Source: Heliocidaris tuberculata
Taxonomy: Eukaryota > Echinodermata > Echinoidea > Camarodonta > Echinometridae
DNA: 64,000 nt
Direction: 5' to 3'
Assembly: GCA_025618425.1 (NCBI GenBank)
Contig: CM046832.1
Span: 67,109,427-67,173,426 of the forward strand
The stretch's first letter is position 1. Each line of letters opens with the position of its first letter. A program made the translations under genes and the position numbers. The notes below the pieces were generated by a model. It was not told the DNA's origin. It saw nothing but the letters and a program-made list of their open reading frames with translations, and did no database searches. This document shows, piece after piece, positions 46,760-57,302 of the stretch.

Positions 46760-47848
46760 ATGTTTGATATCTACACCCCAACACTTACCCTACCCCTACG
46801 CTACGTCATGTGGGTGTATAGACCTACATGTACATGTAGAACACTGATAGCACATAAGACCGAGCCCTACAGAATATGATTCAGACATCAAACCTATATG
46901 AATAAGGCCAACTTATTTTGACAGAGCTCTGATATGCCGCACCGATGCTATTGCAGATAACCCAACGTCTCTAACATGGTAATTTACCATAACCTCATAT
47001 CCTTTTATTTATATTTTTTCATACGTCTCTCTAAAATGGAAAGGGAGAAATAAACAAAATCAAAATCAAATTAAAAGATGATCTACCAAATGGCAACTTA
47101 TCAGTATAAGATGTCAGATTAAAATGAAGACAACAATGAAATCCACTTATTCATAAGTACAATGTACATGAAGAGATAAGAATTCTAGAAAAACAATGAA
47201 GTCCAGGCTTATACTTCCCAAATCTGTTCACTTTATACATGTACATGTAATTTCTTTGATTTTTCTACAGTATTTTACAACCTGCTAATACCGTCAAAGT
47301 TCATCTGCCAACATAGCTCAGTATTAACCAGAACCCACGTAATTTGTCATCCACCATTACTCGTTAGCCTACAATGTACCTCCTCACTGACAAGCATGTC
47401 ATACATGCTGATATATGGATAAACAGAAATTAAACATAGAATATTTACCTTCAAAACAAAAATGATCTGGGCCTCTTCACGTTATCTGTCAGAAAGAGTA
47501 ATCCATTTCATCTCCTAACATTCATTGCACTAATTTCATATATTGGGTCACCAGATCATCCCACACACATGTGTGCATATTATGAACTGTACATATCGTG
47601 GTAAAGATACATTGATGAACGTAGGCATCCGTGGGATATTGACTGTGTATGCATACTGTGAAAACCTTCATCATACAAAAAGGCTTCCCAACTACTGCCT
47701 GGCATTCAGCTAATAGTCTTGCTTTGCAGACACAATCAACAGTCGGGAGAGATACATGTAGAACAGGAAATAGGTACAGTCTATCCAGGGAACAAGAAGC
47801 ATGGAGATACAACAGTAAATGTAAGCCCATAGTAGGAGTGGGCTAGAA
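46760..47848. other. No gene seen; possible LINE tail
   Basis: About 47030-47073 reads GGAGAAATAAACAAAATCAA followed by AATCAAATTAAAA, like the (AATC/AAATC)n tail of CR1/L2-type LINEs. Nothing upstream looks like reverse transcriptase. The rest is AT-rich. Confidence 0.35.
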
Positions 47849-48330
47849 TGGGATCAGTCCTGTTCCCACTCTGTACAAAGTGCTCTCATAAGATGAAACA
47901 TCTCAAAATACAAAATTCACACACTATAGCATCTACTACATTACAAATTATTCCTCTACAAAATACAAAACGATGCAAAAGTAGCCTTAGGCCTCAACTG
48001 AAGGTTGGAATTGATGCACCCTGTTCACAAAATCATCTATCAAAGAGTTACAGAGTTATAGACTTCAGATATTATGCATACCGCCCCCCCCCCCCCCAAT
48101 GCTGTGGAAAGCTGGTCATAAGTTGCCCTACAAATACTTATACACCTAGTAATACCACTATAGATATCCTCATTCAATATGAAATTCCCTTAGGAGCAAA
48201 CACCTGTTACCCCTATTTCTCAAGCCACAAATTTAGGGGAATTCCCTCTTATGAGGTTCTTGTTATTAAAGCCCACATGCAAGCCTCAAAAATCAATTTG
48301 TCATATTACTTTAGTTTGTCTCATAAATAG
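47848..48330 (+). CDS. Longest open frame (160 codons), doubtful
   Basis: It starts with ATG and is the longest uninterrupted frame in the window, but I recognise no domain. It runs through a C14 tract (48084-48097), which gives a proline run. Composition is Ser/Thr/Lys/Ile-rich as in random AT-rich DNA, and there is no promoter or splice context. I list it only so that it can be tested. I think it is most likely not a gene. Confidence 0.1.
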   Translation: MGSVLFPLCTKCSHKMKHLKIQNSHTIASTTLQIIPLQNTKRCKSSLRPQLKVGIDAPCSQNHLSKSYRVIDFRYYAYRPPPPQCCGKLVISCPTNTYTPSNTTIDILIQYEIPLGANTCYPYFSSHKFRGIPSYEVLVIKAHMQASKINLSYYFSLSHK

Positions 48331-50693
48331 AAAGATACTTTAGAATCAAAGCAGCTGCAGTTGTTTCATTATCAAATTGGAATAATGTCATGATAGGTAG
48401 TAACACTAACCAAGAAAAACAAATACATGTATTGAGAATTAAAACAATATTTCACTTCAAAATATACTTGACTAGCAACTCTGTTACTCTTGCTAAGCTA
48501 TTTAAATGTCTATTTTTCACACCAAACATGAGATATTTTGCTATGTAATTCATATGTTTTGATATATATATGTTAGTTTTGTTTTTGTACATTTTCTTCT
48601 TCAAATTTATACCGTATTTGTATTCGCACAGAACAAGGAAAATTATTATTTATATATAGCCTCCAACCACAGTTACACAAAGGGGACTTGTCTCACAAAG
48701 CCAACACAGGTTTTATTTTAAGTTCTCCTGTTTCATTTTTCTCATTATTCAATACAGGATAACAGATACTCATGTTATGAATGTAAATATTAAATATATG
48801 TTTGTCATGTACAAATGTTTATACATTTTAGAAATGAAATAAATAAATGAACTCTGAGGTTACTAGAGGATTTATGGCATATGATCATGTGTCATAATGA
48901 CATACAAGTGAAAACAGGAATAGAAAATAAGGCAACTTCCTCTTTAAAAAACAATATAGCACAACTGAACTACTTTTAGATCTTCCAAGTAGTTTCATAA
49001 AGAATTATAACCACCTGATAGCTCAACACAGCACTATCATATAATAGCTTTAGGGGGAAAGGTTGATTTTCTGTACCTTCTGTCAATTCTTTACACAATT
49101 GATTGTAAACTAAGGATATTCTTTATCTTTTTTTTTATAATGTTACTCATAAGCTAGATAACGAACAGGATTCTACTAAAAACCATTACTGATGTATTGG
49201 GTATGGCCTTTAAGCTGCATTTATAAATCACATGTGAATTGATGTTTTCTTTTTCTTTTCATGATGGTTGATACAATTTCGGTCTACTGCACAGCATTCA
49301 CATATCATTCAATTAATAATGAGTACAGAGGAAAATTCATGTTTGGAAACAAGGCCTCTGAGTCATAAGCAATCATGTATCAGCACTAATTCTTCAAGGT
49401 TAGAGGCAGTTAGGGTAGTAGAAATTACAATGTACATGTACATGGTAAGCTGCTTTTTTAATAACATAAATGCCACAATTTTTTAGGGATATTCATTTTG
49501 AGGCTTGACACTCATTTTCAAACTACCCCTAATATAATAATCTAAAGTGGCATCATAAAATTATGGTATACATGGATTTTTTTTTTTTTTGCTTGAGAAC
49601 AATTTTGAAATACATGTACACAACAAGTATTTTGCCATACACATACTATGTACATGTATGAATTAAGTCAACTTGTAACTGTCAAGGGTTGTAAATTGGG
49701 TATCGTTATTCATGCATAGACTACTTGTACATTCCAATCAAATAAGCTACATGTACACATCTACATGTACATTGTATTGAACAAGTGGCAATTGAGATCT
49801 TGTTTGTTTTGACACAATATTGTGCACACTATAAGTGGACTAAAAAAAAATTAAAGGAAAAGCCAATCTTGAAAAAAGATGGGAATGAAGAAAAATCAGA
49901 TAATTATGTTAGTGTGAGTCGGTGAAAAAATGTAATTTGCAACAAAAGGTGACAACAGTTAGCATTTGAAATTAATATCACTGTTTAAAATGTAATAATC
50001 TTGTATCAGTCAAGCGGTCATTTGCAATGCATGTGTGTTATTTCAAATGTAGGCCTGCAATATAGACCTACTATACATGTACATACAACCTCTATCTTCA
50101 AGTACATATGTACATGTAGTTGAGAGAGTTGATATAGTAGATCTACATGTACATGTATGTAAGTTATCATCAACAGTGAAAATACTATAATAAAAGAGAT
50201 AGATATGGCATGCCTAGTATTAGACATTTTCTATACCAACAGAAATGCACTATCTGAGGGACCTACATTGTACCTTCAATTACTGTTACGACTCAATAAA
50301 GCAAACTTGTACTAGAAATCAATTGAATTATGTTGATGTTCTAAACATGATAGTATGTACTTCTTTTGTTGTTTAAGTGGTTGGGGGTTTTTACATAATG
50401 TAAAGGAAAATTTTTATATCTAGAAGGACTGGTAGAAAGATATACTAGAACTCTGAGACGATTTCGTACAAAGTATCTACATGTATTTTAGTAAATCAAG
50501 TAATCAATCTATTGCACTTTAAAACACTGTAGAATATTGCATGTACATGTATTTCCTTCTGTTTTAACAGATTTCCCTTGAACCATTTGACCACACTTTG
50601 CTTTAGGTACATGGAATTCATTTGGGGATTTCTCCAATTTCAAGAAAGATAATAGTGCTGTATTATCTCGGTTATTTCATTTTCCGTTTAACG
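48331..50693. other. No gene seen; solo T2-like end
   Basis: TTAA at 49851-49854 followed by AGGAAAAGCCAATCTTG resembles one end of a T2-type element, without a partner. TACATGTAC words are dense around 49600-50170. GAAATGAAATAAATAAATGA near 48832-48851 could be another retroelement tail. Confidence 0.35.
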
Positions 50694-51405
50694 AGGGCTA
50701 AAAACCGAACGGTTTTCGGTTAAACGCACTCACACATATGCAATGTTATAACAATTGGGTGATCCAATATGATTTTGAACACATGGGACTGCAGGCATAA
50801 CAAAAAAGAGACTTGCTACAAAAGCCATTATTTTCATCTTTTTAATCGTAATACTGATAAAAAGCATACATTTACCGACTAAAAAATTGAGCTTAAAATG
50901 TCTTATTCATTGATATTTTGTAGTTTTCCAAGTGAGTTTAAGCTTAAAAATGTTGATTCCGTTGTATGGGGGCAGCCATATTGTCTATCAAATCCCTGCA
51001 TGTAAGATCTGATCAGGAGAGGGTGCCAGAGAACTTTACACAGAGCTGGTTTTACACATACAGCTTTGCATATTCATGAGTACCAAGATGGCAGCCCCAT
51101 TGCTGAACGATTATCGGCATTTGAAGCTAGAACTAAGTTTTTAAACCACAAAATAACAAGAAATAAGACATTCTAAAATCAAATCATGGTACAGTAGGTA
51201 AATTAAATTGACACTTTTTAGCACTGTTATGAATAAAAAAGGGGAAAATTAGGCTTTTATAGCAAATTTTATGTTTTGCTTTTGGACATTCCCATGTATT
51301 CAAAATCATGCAGCATCTTTTCGGCTAACCGGAAACCGTGAAATCCATTCCGTTTTGGGACCTCACGGTCGTTTTCCGAACGTTTAACCGTTTCGATACA
51401 GCCCT
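50694..51405. mobile_element. Fold-back element of about 710 bp
   Basis: The ends AGGGCTAAAAACCGAACGG and CGTTTCGATACAGCCCT are inverted. Internal blocks mirror each other too: GGGGGCAGCCATATTG versus AAGATGGCAGCCCCATT, ATGTCTTATT versus AATAAGACAT, and CACATGGGA versus TCCCATGT. (T)AGGGCTG-type ends resemble hAT elements, but no 8-bp TSD is visible. It has no coding content. Confidence 0.68.
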
Positions 51406-53040
51406 AAAAGACAACAAAGCAAACATTCAAAGAATGAATAGATAGAAATGTCATGACATTATCAACCCCATATAGTATTCCTATGCCAATAGTTAATGTA
51501 ACTCACATATGAGTAAACATCCAAATATTTACACTTAGAGCTTCATTTAGGCATATACTGTATATCAGTCCAAATGACAGTGTACTCTATGTTGGTAATA
51601 ATACATGTACACAAAACTGCATATTTTTGCTCCAGATTTGTATTCATAGTGGTCATTCCTCCTTGAAATTTTTAACAAGTAAAAGTGTATGCAATGAACT
51701 GGGATTCATATGAATTGGCACATGGAGGTCTGGGCTACAATGGAAAAGGGTTCTGGTGAATGAGACTACTTCACCCCTGACATTTCCATAGCAGCAGAGG
51801 CTGCAGCTAAATATGGCATCCAGGCATGTTGTACTGACTCACTGGAGGCTAGAAGGAGCAAGCTCCCATGGATGCAGAAAAGAAGGAGGAGGAGGAGCAG
51901 GAGGATGGAAGAGGGAGATCAGACTCATGAGAAGGAGGTATTGTGGTTGCCCTGCACAACCACAGATTTCCCATGAAAAATCACAGGAATTTTGAGAATA
52001 ATCTGACAACTTTGTATGGAAATCAACAACTTCGACAAATTTGTACATTTTTTTTTTCTTTCTACAAACACTTCCCCATTAAAGGATAATGTAAAGCTCA
52101 TTTCTATAGTCAATATAATTATGTTCTCTCTCTCTTTTTCTCTACTTTCACCCCTTCTCACTGCTGGGAAAGTTAATCTTTTTTTCAACCACTTCTATCA
52201 TTTTCAATCTGACACGTTCAGCTCCTGTGCTACTTAATTTAAAGGGCAGAGTGCATTTGTAAGATGATTTATTCACAGGAGGCAATTCTCAGGTGAATTT
52301 TCAGGGCCGCACAAGCATTGCCCATTCAATGAACCACAAATTTAGTTGAGAACAATGCATCCACGCATGATCCAGAGGAGCATTACAGGTAAAGTGATGA
52401 ACAAACTGTAAATTTACATACTGGACAGATCGATCTTGATATTCAAATGAAGCTTATCATTCAGCATGAACAGGATTTATTCTAGCAGGGGAGTACCTGT
52501 GTTTACAGAAGGCAAAACATGCCAGTTAAGATATATGTTCATGTATTCATAATTCAATTTTCTGTACTGTGTCAAAAATCATATACATACACAAGTTCAG
52601 TCATCTTGCCATGTGCAAGTGAGGTTGAGGAATAAAAATCATTAATTAGATTTTCAACATTTCTGGCTTTCATATATTTTTTTAATGTTACATGTATGTA
52701 TCTCAGCTCCTCATAGTGTCCTAATTCAAAAAGACTCTTTCTGCTAGCGCCACCTATGATACTGTTCTCACATAATTATAGGCCTACATGTATCTTCTAC
52801 AATAATCTTTTGTATCATGTATGGTTTATCTATCACATGTACGTCATGTACATGTACATCGTGTATCTGTGCCAAAATCTACTATCATATTGAACAATTT
52901 GCCATTTGCAGTCGAGCACTTGCTGCTCAACTGACTATTTCACAATCATTTAAGTTGGCACTAAAGACAATGTTTACATGTCTAGTTTCACAATATCATG
53001 TGATGCAGTGAAGTGATGGACTTCACACAACAATGTATCC
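51406..53040. other. No gene seen; solo T2-like end and a CTCF-like site
   Basis: TTAA at 52239-52242 followed by AGGGCAGAGTGCATTTG and GTAAGATGATTT resembles the left end of T2, again without a right end. GCTAGCGCCACCTATGA at 52743-52759 is the reverse complement of a TAGGTGGCGC-type CTCF core. A purine-rich GGAGGAGGAGGAGC patch is at 51883. Confidence 0.35.
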
Positions 53041-53488
53041 TTTGCTGAGGGCAAGAAGGGTGTTAAAGGGAAAGTCCACTCTGGTATTAACTATTAAGTA
53101 GATTTAAATAAATGAAAAACAAGATGAATGCGACTGCGTCTCCTATATGCCTCCGCCTAAATTCAGTTGATGGCTCAAACTGTTCTTGAAATCTTGTGAT
53201 AACCAGAGTAAAAAGCCTCTAATTACATGTTAATTGACCTCTTTGACATTTGACCTTACACCTTATAACCCAAAAGTCTGATCACTTTATCTCCTCCTAG
53301 TCACGAATAGTTGAGATATGATAACAAAGGTAAAAAACATTAATTTCACATACACCAGTATAATGACCTCTATGACCTGTCACCTTTGACCTACGTGAAC
53401 AAAAATCTAATCAGTTCGTCTCATTATGGTGATGCATACTAGTTCCAAGTGTGAAGTTAATGGATCAAATAGTTCTTGAAATATCATG

Positions 53489-53903
53489 TTAACCCTTTCA
53501 AGACAATTGACCACATTTTGTGGTTTGGCTCAATAACTTTTGATTCAGAGCTCTAAAAAATATACCAGATGCATGAGGTGAAAGAGCAAAATTTTCTACA
53601 CACACTATGTCCATTTTTATTGCATGACCATATTGCGTTTGATGCCAGGAATTTTAAAAACGAGATTTAACTTTGTGATCCTTAAATTGGCAACACATTG
53701 AGAGGTTCAAAATCATTGTTTTTTCATCAAAATTGGCAATTTTTAAAACTTTACGGCAAATTCCTAACCATGTATATTGTTTTCAAAGACATTACAAGTT
53801 ATTCGAACTATGTAGCACTAAAAGAAAATATTATCGTTGCCAATTTGAAGAACAAAATGTGATCAATTAAACCCTTAAATAATTCCTGTCCTGAAAGGGT
53901 TAA
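53489..53903 (+). mobile_element. T1 piggyBac-like MITE, copy 3
   Basis: TTAA at 53489-53492 and 53900-53903 encloses about 407 bp running CCCTTTCAAGACAATTGACC ... TGTCCTGAAAGGG. It lies within a satellite unit, after AAATAGTTCTTGAAATATCA. It provides the uninterrupted ATATACCAGATGCATGAGG sequence that is the empty site for the W element in copy 4. Confidence 0.92.
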
Positions 53904-54053
53904 GGCTAAAAACCTGCAATTTCAGAATTGACCTCTATGACCTTTGACCTTTAACCTACATATCCCAAAATCTAACCAGATCATCTTTCTATGCTGATAC
54001 ATACTAGTACCAAGTTTGAAGTTCATACCTCAAATGGTTCTTGAGATATCGGG

Positions 54054-54607
54054 TTAACCCTTTCGAGACAATTGACCACATTTTGTGGTTTGGATCAATA
54101 ACTTTGGATTCAGAGCTCTAAAAAATTATACCAGGGTGCCATTGCATAAAGACTTACTATTATAGTAACTTTGCCATCAATGGTAACTACCATGGTAACG
54201 TTGCTCAAGAGCCAATCAAAATCCAGTATTCCACGAAAAGTTACTATAATAGCAAGTTTTATGCAATGGCACCCAGATGCATGAGTAGAAAGAGCAAAAT
54301 TTTCTGCACACACTGTCCATTTTTGTTTCATGGCCATATTGCGTTCGATGCCAGGAATTTTAAAAACGAGAATAAGCTTTAAAATCCTTAAATTGGCAAC
54401 ACATTGAGAGGTTCAAAATCATTGTTTTTCATCAAAATTGGCAATTTTTTCAACTTTTCGACTAATTTCTAACCCTATATATTGTTTTCAAAGACATTAC
54501 AACTTATTAGGACCATGTAGCACTGAAAGAAAAATATTACTGTTGCCAATTTGAAGAATAAAATGTGATCAATTTAGCCCTTAAATAATTCGTCCTGAAA
54601 GGGTTAA
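54054..54607 (+). mobile_element. T1 piggyBac-like MITE, copy 4, carrying a W insertion
   Basis: TTAA at 54054-54057 and 54604-54607. The ends CCCTTTCGAGACAATTGACC and CGTCCTGAAAGGG match the other copies. It sits at the same position of a satellite unit as copy 3 (after GGTTCTTGAGATATCGGG). It is split at ATACCAG by a 139-bp W element. Confidence 0.92.
54132..54276. mobile_element. W-family MITE nested in T1 copy 4
   Basis: CAG is duplicated at 54132-54134 and 54274-54276 around 139 bp beginning GGTGCCATTGCATAAAGACT and ending AAGTTTTATGCAATGGCACC. The sub-terminal ACTATTATAGTAAC blocks and TGCTCAAGAGCCAATCAAAA core match the copy at 61.57 kb in reverse. Comparison with the three other T1 copies covering this site (ATACCAGATGCATGAG) gives the exact pre-insertion sequence. 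Confidence 0.92.
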
Positions 54608-55065
54608 CAAGGCTAACACCTGATATTTCAGAAATTGACCTGTGACCTTTGACTTTCACATGCCAAAATCTAATCAGATCCTCTTCCTATGGTGATACAT
54701 ACTAGCACTACAGTAAGTTTGAAGTTCATACCTCAAATGGTTCTTGAGTTATCGCTAGAACGAAGCCAACATCTGAAATTTCAGAAATTGGCCTCTGTGA
54801 CCTTGACCTTTGACCTACGTACCCCAAAATCTAATCAGATTATCTTCCTATGGTGATACACACTAGCACTAAGTCTGAAGTTCATACCTCAAATGGTTCT
54901 TGAGTTATCGCTAGAACAAGCCTAACAACTGAAATTTCAGAAAAATTGGCCTCTGTGACCTTGACCTTTGAACTACATACCCCAAAATCTAATCAGATTG
55001 TCTTCCTATGGTGATACATACTAACACCAAGTTTGAAGTTCATACATCATGTGGTTCTTGTTTGA

Positions 55066-55993
55066 GCGTGAGTAACGTGATGAAATCAGCCTCGAAAAAT
55101 ACTCCAATTTTCTTCCCGGTCTATTTTATGGTAGTGTCAAAGAGGCAAATGTATTCTCTGTACTATGAGCTACTGTAATGGATGTTACAACACTACATAA
55201 GCGTTCTGTAAGTTTTAATTTGTCTTTGAGCGCACCCCTCATAGGGATCGACGACACCCCTCCACCTCCATGCTATTTCAGCGCGGTCATATCCTTGCAG
55301 GATCCTTTGTAGAGATGTGTGTATTTTGTATGGAGAACGGACAGTCATCACAGTGGATTTTCATAGCACACGTGGCGTGCGCGTTAGATAGACCTCCTAG
55401 GTCATGTCCTACATGTAGGTCATGACAAGGGCATGTAGCGGGCCATGTTCCAGCATGCAAATCATTGTGATAACATTTCCATTTTGCTCTTCGAAACCAT
55501 CATGCTGTATGTATTTTTCTGTCTTTGAAAATCACTTAGGGAATTTTAATGGAATATGCAGCCATGTAAGATATCTCTTAACGACTCTTTAGAGTGGTGG
55601 AAACATTTTCTTTCCAATTTCGTTTGTGATTGTGCCTCAATTAGCAAGTTGGATTCACAGATGACAGTCCCGTTTGTACTTCAAACTTTTTTAGTGGGGA
55701 AACTGTGCAGTATACCTTAGTACTAGTCTACAAAAATGTATGTGTTTGTGAGCACTATGCTTCGCCAGATTCTCTTCCTCTTTTTAAAAGAGACAAAAGT
55801 AAAGACATCTAGGAATAATCGTCTTCAAAAATTCAATACAATTAAAAGTTTGGCCTTTTTTTTTCTTTATATGATTTTTTTGGGGCAAGATTTGATTTTA
55901 GATTTCTTATGCTTGTGATTTTTCCCCAATTCCCCCCCCCCCCGCCCATTTTTCTTTTTCCCCAAATGAGTTGTCAAAAAAGGGGTGCGGCCT
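55066..55993. other. Interior of the 3.8-kb element, unmatched
   Basis: This part has more balanced composition than average, with AGGTCATGTCCTACATGTAG then GTCATGAC direct repeats near 55399-55426 and a C12 tract at 55932-55943. The satellite stops abruptly at about 55065. I see no coding signal. Confidence 0.4.
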
Positions 55994-56408
55994 TTAACCC
56001 TTTCATGACAGGAATTATTTAAGGGCTAAATTGATCACATTTCGTTCTTTAAATTGGCAACAAAAATATTTTTCTTTTAATGCTACATGGTCCTAATAAA
56101 ATGTAATGTCTTTGAAAACAACATACATGGTTTAAAACTATCAAAAAAATTTGAAAAGTTGCCAATTTTGACAAAAAATAATGATTTTGAACCTCTCAAT
56201 GTGTTACCAATTTAAGGATTTTAAAGCTTAATCTCCTTTTTAAAATTCCTGGCATCAAACGCAATATGGTCATGCAACAAAAATGGATGCAGTATGTGCA
56301 GAATTTTTTTCTCTTTCTACTCATGCACCTGTTATATTTTTTAGAGCTCTGAATCAAAAGTTATTGAGCCAAACCACAAAATGTGGTCAATTGTCTTGAA
56401 AGGGTTAA
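55994..56408 (-). mobile_element. T1 piggyBac-like MITE, copy 5 (reverse orientation)
   Basis: TTAA at 55994-55997 and 56405-56408 encloses about 407 bp running CCCTTTCATGACAGGAATTA ... ATTGTCTTGAAAGGG. It has the same orientation as the 27.7-kb copy and the opposite orientation to copies 2-4. Confidence 0.92.
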
Positions 56409-56922
56409 GAAAGAAAATACGGTAATTAGTGAAAGTTTGAGCAAAATCTTATTAGGACTTTTTGATGTTGTAATCAATCAAATACAAATTGGCAACTCCG
56501 TGACGTACATGTACATGCATCTTGCAAGCTCCTCTCCCATTTGCTCAGTACAGAAAATTTTATGAATTTTTATTTTCTCAGTTTTGGATTAAGAAGTAAA
56601 TTTGTTTAATAAAAGTTTTGCGTAAAAACCTAAATACATGTAAGCAGTGACATATCTAAGGTACATGTACATATATGATTGAATATTTTTTTACAAGAAA
56701 ATAGAAATTTATGTATTTCGGGGTACAGGGCAAATGGGAGAGGAGTGTTTAATTGATCACAACTTTTAAAAATCACAATTTTCTTATTTCTTAATATATT
56801 TTGCCGAAACCTTCACTGATCTGTTTCTTTAATTGTCCTGCTTCTTTTAAAACCAGTGTGGTCTTTCCCTTTAACTCTGTACAAAATGGTATTGCTTTTC
56901 ACCCTTCTGGCTCTTAGCAGAT

Positions 56923-57302
56923 CATTCCCATTTGTATACTTGTAAGCTTTAGTTTCATATTCTCAAAATACCATACATGTACATGTACATACATGTATGT
57001 ACATGTATATGTATCTTAAAGGAGCTCTCAGCTGCATGTACATGTACATGGAGCTAACATGCTGATTTCATTTGTTTAATTTGTAACCAACAGTTCAGTT
57101 ATGTAAGATTGAGTCTGCAGTTTATAAATATTTTTCTTGTATTTTGAGACACCTCAGTCATCCCTCATCTTATTTTGTTGGTTTCAATACTTTTTTACGA
57201 GCCTGTCACAAATGGCATTCATATTTTTGGCAGCATTTCTTGCTCCAGCGGCAACAGGCCAAGCTACATGTACAAACTTACTGATTAATGAGTACACTTT
57301 GA
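56923..57302. other. ACATGTAC-rich DNA and a signal-peptide-like short frame
   Basis: About 56973-57012 is a run of overlapping ACATGTAC/ATGTATGT words. An ATG at 57212 opens a 41-codon frame beginning MAFIFLAAFLAPAATGQATC, which looks like a secretion signal. It lacks promoter or splice support and stops within a decayed transposon end, so I do not call it a gene. Confidence 0.25.

Larger units (their letters stand above)
53165..55065 (+). repeat. Tandem satellite, unit about 135-150 bp, with TGACCTTTGACCT motifs
   Basis: About six units are present. Each contains GACCTCTGTGACCTTTGACC, then CCCAAAATCTAATCAGAT, TCTTCCTATGGTGATACATA, CAAGTTTGAAGTTCATACCT and CAAATGGTTCTTGAGTTATC. Unit-like segments start near 53225, 53370, 53930, 54635, 54790 and 54948. 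Units at the right are more alike than those at the left. Exact TGACCTTTGACCT occurs at 53938-53950 and 54804-54816, with one-base variants in other units. Its reverse complement is AGGTCAAAGGTCA, the DR1 site of RXR-, HNF4- and COUP-type nuclear receptors. Confidence 0.88.
53063..56874. mobile_element. 3.8-kb TTAA-target element with satellite interior
   Basis: TTAA at 53063-53066 and 56871-56874 encloses about 3804 bp. It begins AGGGAAAGTCCACTCTGGT and ends ACCAGTGTGGTCTTTCCCT, inverted with few mismatches. The termini resemble T2 (AGGG). The interior is, in order, a short left flank, a tandem satellite with DR1-like motifs (53165-55065) carrying two T1 insertions, about 0.9 kb of unmatched sequence, another T1 copy (55994-56408) and the right flank. 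The E-palindrome empty site supports one insertion event. No transposase is visible, so it would depend on a Kolobok- or piggyBac-type enzyme in trans. Confidence 0.75.
53041..56922. mobile_element. E-family palindrome, copy 4, split by a 3.8-kb TTAA element
   Basis: The left arm TGCTGAGGGCAAGAAGGGTG then TTAA ends at 53066. The right arm TTAACTCTGTACAAAATGG then CACCCTTCTGGCTCTTAGCA begins at 56871. Joined at one TTAA, they recreate the arrangement of the intact E copy at 19.14 kb (GAGCCAGAAGGGCA-TTAA-CTCTGTACAA...GGCTCTCA). Confidence 0.82.

Noticed and set aside
47848..48330. The longest open frame, 160 codons, as a protein-coding exon
   Set aside because: It crosses a C14 tract and has no domain, no promoter and no codon bias. 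It is kept only as a very low-confidence feature.
53165..55065. A CRISPR-like array, because of regularly spaced repeats
   Set aside because: Whole units are repeated with no unique spacers, the DNA is animal, and no cas genes are present. It is a satellite.
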